Below are positions 57,441 to 64,000 of a DNA stretch of 64,000 nt, in pieces. A program made the position numbers and the translations under genes. Origin of the DNA: Paralithodes platypus. Lineage: Eukaryota; Arthropoda; Malacostraca; Decapoda; Lithodidae. The stretch spans positions 26,088,984-26,152,983 of the forward strand of contig CM064519.1 of the NCBI GenBank assembly GCA_032716605.1, given 5' to 3'. A model generated the notes under the pieces. The model did no database searches. It saw only the letters and a list, made by a program, of their open reading frames with translations, and was not told where the DNA came from. How positions within the stretch are numbered: position 1 is the first letter of the stretch; each line of letters begins with the position of its first letter.

Positions 57441-57744
57441 AATTGTCATTTATTCCGGGTACTAACTTAATTGTATGTATAAACTTAGGCATATACCCCA
57501 TAGCTGGGGATGTCCGACTCGAGACAGAGCCCGAACAGAAACACATTTAAATTTTCAACTCCTAGGGTCCGGGACCACTTTCGCATTCCCTCGACCCTTT
57601 CTCTGTCTCGTCTAGTAGGTGAATTTTGGAAAGGGAGGAGGAATCCTCGTGATAACTATAATACAGTATTGGGGTTAAAAATATTGTTAATTTAAATTAT
57701 TTGGGTTACACGGATATTTAATTTTTTATATACACAGTACTGTA
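57441..57744. other. Unassigned spacer
   Basis: About 300 bp, AT-rich towards the right, with ACAGTACTGTA near the end. I see no gene or repeat. Confidence 0.35.
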
Positions 57745-57978
57745 TATTGAAAAATACAGTTCTGATGAGCGATAATGAATCAGAGTTTCAGGGTCTGGTA
57801 AATATGTTTGGAACAGTGTGCGAAAAAATAAATCTGAAGGTAAATGCAGGGAAGAGCAAGGTTATGGTCTTCGAAAGGGGTGAGGCCACAGAGTGTGAGG
57901 TGAAGTTGAACGATCAGGCTATGGAAATTGTCAGCTCATTTAAGTATCTGGGCAGTGTGTTGAGTAAAGAGGGGATTG

Positions 57979-60422
57979 TGATGGTCTTCTGGATGTTGAG
58001 GTGGAGGTTCTAGACTCTTCTATTTCTGATCATTCTCTGATTACTTTCGGCTTTGATTTCCCTAAGCCGCCCATATATGAGAAAGTAATCAGGTTTAGAA
58101 ACTACAGAAATACTGACCAGAATATTGCTCGCAATGAAATAAGACAGCACCCTGCAAGTATTGATACAGTACTTCCAATCTTTCATCAAACGAGCTGGTG
58201 GAGGTACACAATGGCGCACTTAAGTCTCTGTTTTATCATCACTATCCGGAGGTAGAAAAGAGAATCATAGTGCGAGATGACTCACCATGGTACAGCCCTC
58301 GAGTCAAATTTCTTAGAAGAGAGCGTAGAAGAGCCGAACGTAAATGGCGGAAAAATAAAACTGACATCACATGGTTACCATACATGTTGGCAAAAAGAGC
58401 CGTAGTCCACACAATCAAAGACGAAAAGAAAGCGTTTTACCAGGGGAAAGTCGAGTCATGTGGTGGTGATCAAAGAAAGTTGGCTTCGGTTGTCAGTGGC
58501 TTACTTGGAAAAAAACACGTGAACTCAAGACCTTCTGCACCTGATGCGGAGTTAGCTGCAGACTTTGTCACATTTTTTACTGGCAAGATAACTCGTATGA
58601 GACATGAACTGGATGAAGACCCCTCTAACGAAGAATATTCAAGTTTACCCCAACCACGACATACTCCTAATAGTGTCCTCTCATTCCATCCGGTAGAGGC
58701 TGATGTTTCATCCTATATAAGAAACCTTAATAAAACATTTTGTCCATTGGATCCTATAAATGTTTCCAAACTACCTGGTGTATATGATCATGCAGTGGAG
58801 CTTATTTCCAAACTAGTTAACAAATCTTTCTCCGAAGGCAACTTCCCAGTGTCTGAAAAACATGCCTTGCTCCGGCCTATCCTTAGGAAACCTGGACTTG
58901 ATGTAGAGAACATGTCGAACTACCATCCTGTCTCCAACTTGTCTTTTTTATCAAAAATATTAGAGCGTGCCATACTTGATCAACTGCTGCCGCTACTTCA
59001 GCAAAATGAAACTATTCCCATTTTTCAGTCTGCTTATCGGCAGCATCATTCGACTGAGACAGCATTGATCAGAATACATAATGATTTAGTCAAGAACCCT
59101 TGCTACGGCGAGATATCGTTGTTGGTTTTACTTGATCTCTCTGCAGCCTTCGACACAGTGGATCATGAGCTGCTATTGAGTGATCTTTATGACTGTGGTG
59201 TGCGTGACTCTGCTCTCTTGCTTCTCAGGTCATACTTGTCAGGTACATCCCAGAGTGTGATGATGAATCAGATAGTCTTGGACTCGGCACCCCTGCTCTA
59301 TGGCGTTCTGCAGGGAGCAGTGTTGGGTCCTGTCCTGTTCACGATATACACTAGTGGCTTGTCGCTTCTGCTTCGTGCACACGGTGTCACCTATCATTTC
59401 TATGCTGATGACACCCAAATTTATGTGAAGATCACAGGCATAGCTGATACACAGAGGAAGGTGGAAATGCTGATGACTGATATCAAGAAGTGGATGAGGA
59501 CAAGAAAACTTAAACTAAATGATAACAAAACTGAAATTCTCATCATCCGAGGAAACAGAAGGGTTACTTACGCAGTAAATGCACTCTCCATTGATACGGG
59601 TGACTCACAGCTACAACCAGTAAACTTTGTTCGGAATCTGGGAGTGTATCTGAATTCAAGACTGGATTTTAAGGAGCACGTAAATCAGATTGTCAAAAGT
59701 TGCTACCTACACATCAGAAATCTCTACTCGGTGAAGCAGTTTATACCTAGATGTTGCCTTCGGACACTGGTCCACTCATTGATATTCTCTTGTGTTGATT
59801 ATTGCAATGCCTTATTTGTGGGTCTTCCAAATTACATATTAAAGAAAGTACAATCTGTTCTGAACAGCGCTGCAAGACTCATTTTTGGAATTCCACCTGG
59901 AACCCCTACCACTTCTTATCACATCGAACTGCACTGGTTACCAATAAAAGCTAGAATAGAATTTAAGTTATGTCTGGTAACTTTCAAGGTCCTCAAATTT
60001 GGTGAGCCCGGGTATCTTGCAGAGCTGCTCAGGCATCCACCGGCACGCCATGGTGTAGTCGTGCGCCATGATGATGACCCCCTGCGTCTTGATGAGCCGT
60101 GGGCAGTCATCTTTCTTTGAGAGATCATTCTCTTACATGGCTCCAAGGTTATATAACAGACTGCTACTGACCATGAGACAACTAAGTTCTGTTGAGTGCT
60201 TCAAGAGACAACTTAAGACTTTTCTCTTTGTAAGAAGCTACGATCTCGAGAGGGGTGTCATCATGGAGGGCTATAGGGTGTAAGCTATTTGCCGCTGCTG
60301 GTGGCTGGGTGATGCGCATAGGTTTTGTGTTGTATTGATTTAAGTGATTTGTGTGGGGTTTTTTTTCGAGCGCCAGTGAATTCTGCGGAAAAATTGGCGC
60401 TTGTGAGAAATAAGCAACATGC

Positions 60423-60472
<50 letters not shown>
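57979..60472 (+). mobile_element. L2/CR1-like LINE, 5'-truncated
   Basis: It is inserted in the RTE fragment with a 4-bp duplication ATTG (57975-57978, 60473-60476). It starts within the endonuclease and ends with a TTA microsatellite tail (60423-60472), typical of L2-like LINEs. Confidence 0.8.
58001..60283 (+). pseudogene. L2-like LINE endonuclease end and RT
   Basis: The endonuclease C-terminus (SISDHSLITFGFDFPKP) is in one frame to about 58190. The RT frame is then open to 60120. RT landmarks are FCPLDPINVSKLPG, LLDLSAAFDTVDHELLL (motif A), YGVLQGAVLGPVLF (motif B; the usual GVPQGS is changed) and the active site FYADDTQIY. The last block (APRLYNRLLLTMRQ, CFKRQLKTFLF) lies in a third frame to 60283. 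The altered motif B and two frameshifts show it is inactive. Confidence 0.85.
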
Positions 60473-60826
60473 ATTGACTATGGATGAAGAAGTGCGGGAG
60501 AGGGTGCAACAGGGGAAGAGGATTGTAGGAATGCTGAAAGCAGTAGTAAAAAATAGGGTGGTCAATATAGAAGTGAAGAAGTCCTTGCATGACAGTGTGG
60601 TAATCCCGACACTGACTTACGGAAGCGAAGCATGGACGTTGGAGAAGAGACTAAGACCAAGAGTGAGAGGGGTGGAAATGAGTGACTTTGAGAAGTGCAC
60701 ACGGAGTTACATGGAGGGATAGACATACGAATGAGGAAGTAAGAAGGAGGTGTGACGATACATGACCGACGAGCGCAAGTCAGTGGGCAGACAATCTTTA
60801 AAGGGAAAAAGTTATTTGATTTTTAA

Positions 60827-61364
60827 CCCGGTGAGACCCAGCGTCGCACGTGTTGCATCGGCAGTGTTTGATCACCAACTCCCAGCGACGCATCACGTGC
60901 GTCCGACATATAAAAAACACTTACGTGGCTCGTAAGGTAGGAAATGGCGGGAGATTAGGAGGGGGAGGTACCGTAGTGTGTGTGGGAGCCGGGCCAGTAG
61001 GTGTGAGCGGGCCGAGACAGCCGCGCGGCTGGTGGTGGTGGGCTTAGTGGGGATAGTTTACACCCTTAGTTCACCGCCACTTTGAACCTTCATTACTCCG
61101 GTCGTATGGGAGCTAGAGGCTTGAGATTTATGTGAGATACTCCTTAGGATGTATGCCGTACAATGCCATACTCAGTTTTTACCCTAGTGCTCCCGGGCGG
61201 GTGGTCATGCGGGGGAGACGAACTATTGAAACCCCGCCCCCCAAATGACCGAAATGAGTTTTTTTTTATTTTTTTATTAATTTCTCACCATTCTCTTCCA
61301 TTTTGGCTCAACAAATTTTTTTGAGGCTCCCCCCCCCCCCCCCCCCAAAAAAAAATGTCCGAGG

Positions 61365-61399
<35 letters not shown>

Positions 61400-61495
61400 C
61401 ATCCTTGTCTTCCATTTTAGCAAACAAAAAAAGGAAGTGAAAATGGCTTGGGACTGGGGTGAACAAAATATTATAACTAGCCGGGGCTCAACGGG
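60827..61495. repeat. piggyBac-type MITE (family 3)
   Basis: TTAA at 60823-60826 and 61496-61499. Ends are CCCGGTGAGACCCAGC and, reversed, CCCGTTGAGCCCCGGC. It has poly-T and poly-C runs inside and is 669 bp. Confidence 0.8.
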
Positions 61496-61499
61496 TTAA

Positions 61500-61900
61500 T
61501 ATTAAAAATTTAATATTTAACCCCTTTGCCTGGATAGCCGAGATTGCACCGCAGAGCCCAGATGGCCTTCATGAAGACAAATGGTTATTACATAGCTTAA
61601 AGACTCTTAAAACCACGCTTGCAAAAGTTTTGTTGTCTCTGTGGGTGGTCCACGACCGCCCAACATCACACACACAAACACACACGAGAGACGAGCGGAA
61701 GCGGACGTCGTTGGCTGGCGCTCCTCAAACTACCATCTGCCTTGCCTAAAGTGGGGTATACAGGAGATTATTGTGTATTGTCCCGTAAAAAATATTCTAA
61801 CAGGGAAGTTTTCAGTGCAAGTTATTTAAAAATATGAATGTATAACGGAAGTTAGAGAGTTTGTTTTGAAAAATCAGCTGGTAAGGCTGGTGACGTCGCA
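61500..61900. other. Unassigned region, possible MITE end
   Basis: TTAACCCCTTTGCCTGG at 61517 resembles a piggyBac-type terminus, but I found no partner end. No coding motif is seen in the short frames here. Confidence 0.35.
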
Positions 61901-61999
61901 TGATAACAACAATGGCTGACACGGAAGCCACGCATACGAGTGGGGAATGTTTTTTTTGAGGAGGAAGGAGGATTATTCAGGCTTTCCTGAAGGTAAGGA

Positions 62000-63060
62000 G
62001 GACCAGATCTCCTTCCTGAACAGGAATCTGATGGGGCTGATAAGGTGGAGGAGGGAAGTGGAGGGGTGGAGGAGGACCATTGGGACTAGTGAAAGAGAGC
62101 CGCGTCCCGGGGGAGGGTTTAAATGATTTAACTGCTAGGGTCAACCAATCGGTATCTGAAAATGTGTCTTTAAAATAACAGATTAAGGAATATAAAGAAC
62201 ATTTAAATGAGAGAGTGAAAGAGATAGATGATGGGTATAGGGAGAGGGCTGAGAGAGATATTTGTGAATTGAGGGAGGAGAATGCTAGGCTTAAACAAGG
62301 AGTGGAAACAAACCAAGACAGGACACAAAAAATGGAGGAAGAGGTATCTCAAATGAAAAATGTCTGGGGTGATCGAGTGGGTGAAGCAGAGGTACAACTA
62401 AAAGCAATTATTGAGGAGCAAAAGGGACAGCAGGAGGAGAACCTGAACAAGAGGGTAGTTAATGCCATCAGACAAAATGAGAAACAGGTCAGTGATATTA
62501 TTGACAAGAAGAGGTGTGTAGGCCTAATTATGTTTGGAGATGTAGAAGAGGAAATATCAGATAGAAATACGAGAAAAGGTGTGGAGATGAAGAAAGTTGA
62601 GAAGATGATTGATGTGATAGATAGACAAGATAAGGAGGGATGGAAGAGAGAAGTAGAGGATTGTTGGAGACTAAGGAAATACAAGAAAGGAGAAATGAGG
62701 CCAATGAAGATTAGATTTAAGTCAACCAAAGTAGCAGAGGAGGTACTCAGATCCAGCTGGAAGTTAAGTCAGGAGGGGGAATACAGAAATGTTAAACTAA
62801 GGAAAGATCTAAATGCGGAAGAGAGGAAAAAATTAGAGAAATAAATCGAGAAGTCAAAGAAAAGAATGATAATAGATCAGAAGGGGAGGGGGATTTTTTC
62901 TACAGAAACATGGATGGGAAAGTAAAGAAGTGGTACCTGAAGAAGGGGGAGAAGATAGGGGCGGGGGGTGGGGAGAGAGAGAGAGAGAGAGAAAAGACGT
63001 GGTGGTACAGGAAAAAGGATTGGAGGGAGAGGTGCAACAGGAAAGGGAAATAGTAGGATA
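62000..63060 (+). pseudogene. LINE-D ORF1, coiled-coil type
   Basis: The main frame (about 62170-62844) is a long coiled coil (RAERDICELREENARLKQG) followed by a conserved block with KKGEMRPMKIRFK and VKLRKDLNAEERKKL. An in-frame TAA near 62177 precedes it and a frameshift near 62840 leads to a basic Gly/Arg-rich tail. This resembles LINE-C ORF1 and would bind RNA. No esterase block is present. Confidence 0.65.
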
Positions 63061-63080
63061 AAGACGGAATATCAATCATA

Positions 63081-64000
63081 ATGGTAAAAGCAACAGGTGC
63101 AAGATGGTCTATACTCTATAGCAATGTGGATGGGCTGATATCAAAGAAATTAGAAATTAATGATTACATCAGACAGGAACAGCCCTTAATATTGTGTCAA
63201 TGTGAAACTAAACTAAATAAAGGAATAAGTTTGGAGGGAATGGGATGGAACAACTATAACATCTGGAGAAGGGATAGAGAAGACAAGATGGGTGGAGGGG
63301 TGCTAATTTTTACGTATAATAAATTGAAAACAAGAATGATTGATCTGAATAATAGTAAAGCAGAAATATTAGCAGTAGAATTGACAGATGATGACAATCA
63401 AAAGGCGGATATTGCAGTGGCCTACATGCCGCCCTACACACAGGGGCTTGGGAAGAGGAGGAATATAAATTTATCAAAGATGAGATGATTATTTCTATTG
63501 AAAAATTAACTCATAAAAACAATGAATTAATTATAGTAAGGGACTTCAACTGTAAAGAGGTGGATTGGGAAAAGAGAGAAGCTGGAAGCAATGTGAACTC
63601 GTGGGGTTATAGGCTACTGGATATGGTCACAGAAAACTTATTGGTGCAAAATATAAAGGAAAATACAAGAAGAAGGGGAAATGATGAAGCATCCAGATTG
63701 GACCTAATGTTTACTAGAGACCCAGATGTAATTTCTGATATAAAATACTTACCACCTTTAGGCAAGAGCGATCATGTTGTAATGGACATAGAAATCCTAT
63801 TGGGTTTTTCCAATATGGTGGAGAGGAAGGAGCACAAGGAAAATAGGTTTGACTATGCAAAAGGAGACTACCAATCACTGAGACAATACTTCAGAGATGT
63901 TGACTGGAGCGAAATACATCAGAGAAATAGTGTAGACGAGAAGTATGGAGTATTTAAAACAATATATGAAGAAGGAGTCAATAAATATGTCCCTAAACAA
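63081..64000 (+). pseudogene. LINE-D AP endonuclease, cut by window end
   Basis: ORF2 starts MVKATGARWSILYSNVDG and has CQCETKL and VAYMPPYTQ. A single-base shift near 63450 (in CAGGGGCT) moves the frame, which then carries VRDFNCKEVDW (GDFN is the usual form), SRLDLMFTRDPDV and GKSDHVVMD. The frame is open to base 64000. The Gly-to-Arg change in the GDFN block may also be damaging. Confidence 0.75.

Larger units (their letters stand above)
57745..60757 (+). mobile_element. RTE LINE fragment, split by an L2-like LINE
   Basis: 57745-57978 encodes VLMSDNESEFQGLVN to SFKYLGSVLSKEG, and 60477-60757 resumes at TMDEEVRERVQQGKRI. This is the same frame as the RTE LINE at 10455-12017. It is truncated at both ends (starts at the RT active-site motif, no tail). 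Confidence 0.8.
61900..64000 (+). mobile_element. LINE-D (CR1-like), 5' part, runs off window
   Basis: It has ORF1 (broken) and the start of ORF2 (endonuclease, broken) in the same layout as LINE-C. The endonuclease is closer to CR1-B (TRRRGNDEASRLDLMFTRD). The RT lies beyond the window. The 5' boundary is approximate. Confidence 0.7.

Overview
This window is eukaryotic and almost entirely composed of transposable elements. I found no convincing host gene, tRNA, rRNA or prokaryotic feature. The mix is three DIRS-like tyrosine-recombinase retrotransposons, several CR1/L2/Jockey/RTE-type LINEs, a Penelope-like reverse transcriptase family, an autonomous-type piggyBac and many piggyBac- or pogo-type MITEs with TA and CA microsatellites. 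That mix, plus a CR1 tail of GGTAAATACAATTA units, suggests an arthropod and most likely a crustacean of the decapod type; the taxon is an inference.

Layout. (1) 1-23809 is a nested stack. A minus-strand DIRS element (DIRS-A: 1-1387 and 17589-23809) is split by a minus-strand CR1 LINE (CR1-B: 1388-1516 and 15164-17588) with the 8-bp target duplication TTGTATTT. CR1-B is split by a plus-strand CR1 LINE whose ORF1 carries an esterase domain (CR1-A). CR1-A contains a pogo-like MITE, a second full-length LINE (LINE-C, about 5223-9632) and a Penelope-like element (9703-14365). The last of these holds a nearly intact RTE-type LINE (10437-13583). (2) 23810-28798 is a chain of MITEs separated by TA/CA microsatellites. 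(3) 28799-36478 is a structurally complete minus-strand DIRS element (DIRS-C) with left and right inverted terminal repeats, an internal complementary region, gag, RT-RNase H and tyrosine recombinase; its genes are broken. (4) 36479-41425 holds a second copy of a 945-bp foldback MITE, two piggyBac-type MITEs, a 5'-truncated Jockey-like LINE and part of another LINE. (5) 41426-55135 is a plus-strand DIRS derivative (DIRS-D) with gag remnants but no recognisable RT or recombinase. Both of its inverted repeats carry a piggyBac-type element at the same TTAA. (6) 55136-64000 holds the rest of the LINE that DIRS-D split, a Penelope-like copy interrupted by a TA-type MITE, an L2-like LINE inside an RTE fragment, a further TTAA MITE and the 5' part of a LINE that runs off the window.

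How the parts relate. DIRS Gag would package RNA, RT-RNase H would copy it, the internal complementary region would template circle closure, and the tyrosine recombinase would integrate the circle without a target duplication. DIRS-D, and the RNase H-deleted DIRS-C, would need these proteins in trans. The piggyBac transposase could in principle move the TTAA MITEs, which share a CCC...AGMCCCRG terminal pattern. Most reading frames carry frameshifts or stops, so the locus is largely fossil. The 945-bp foldback pair and the RTE LINE look the youngest.
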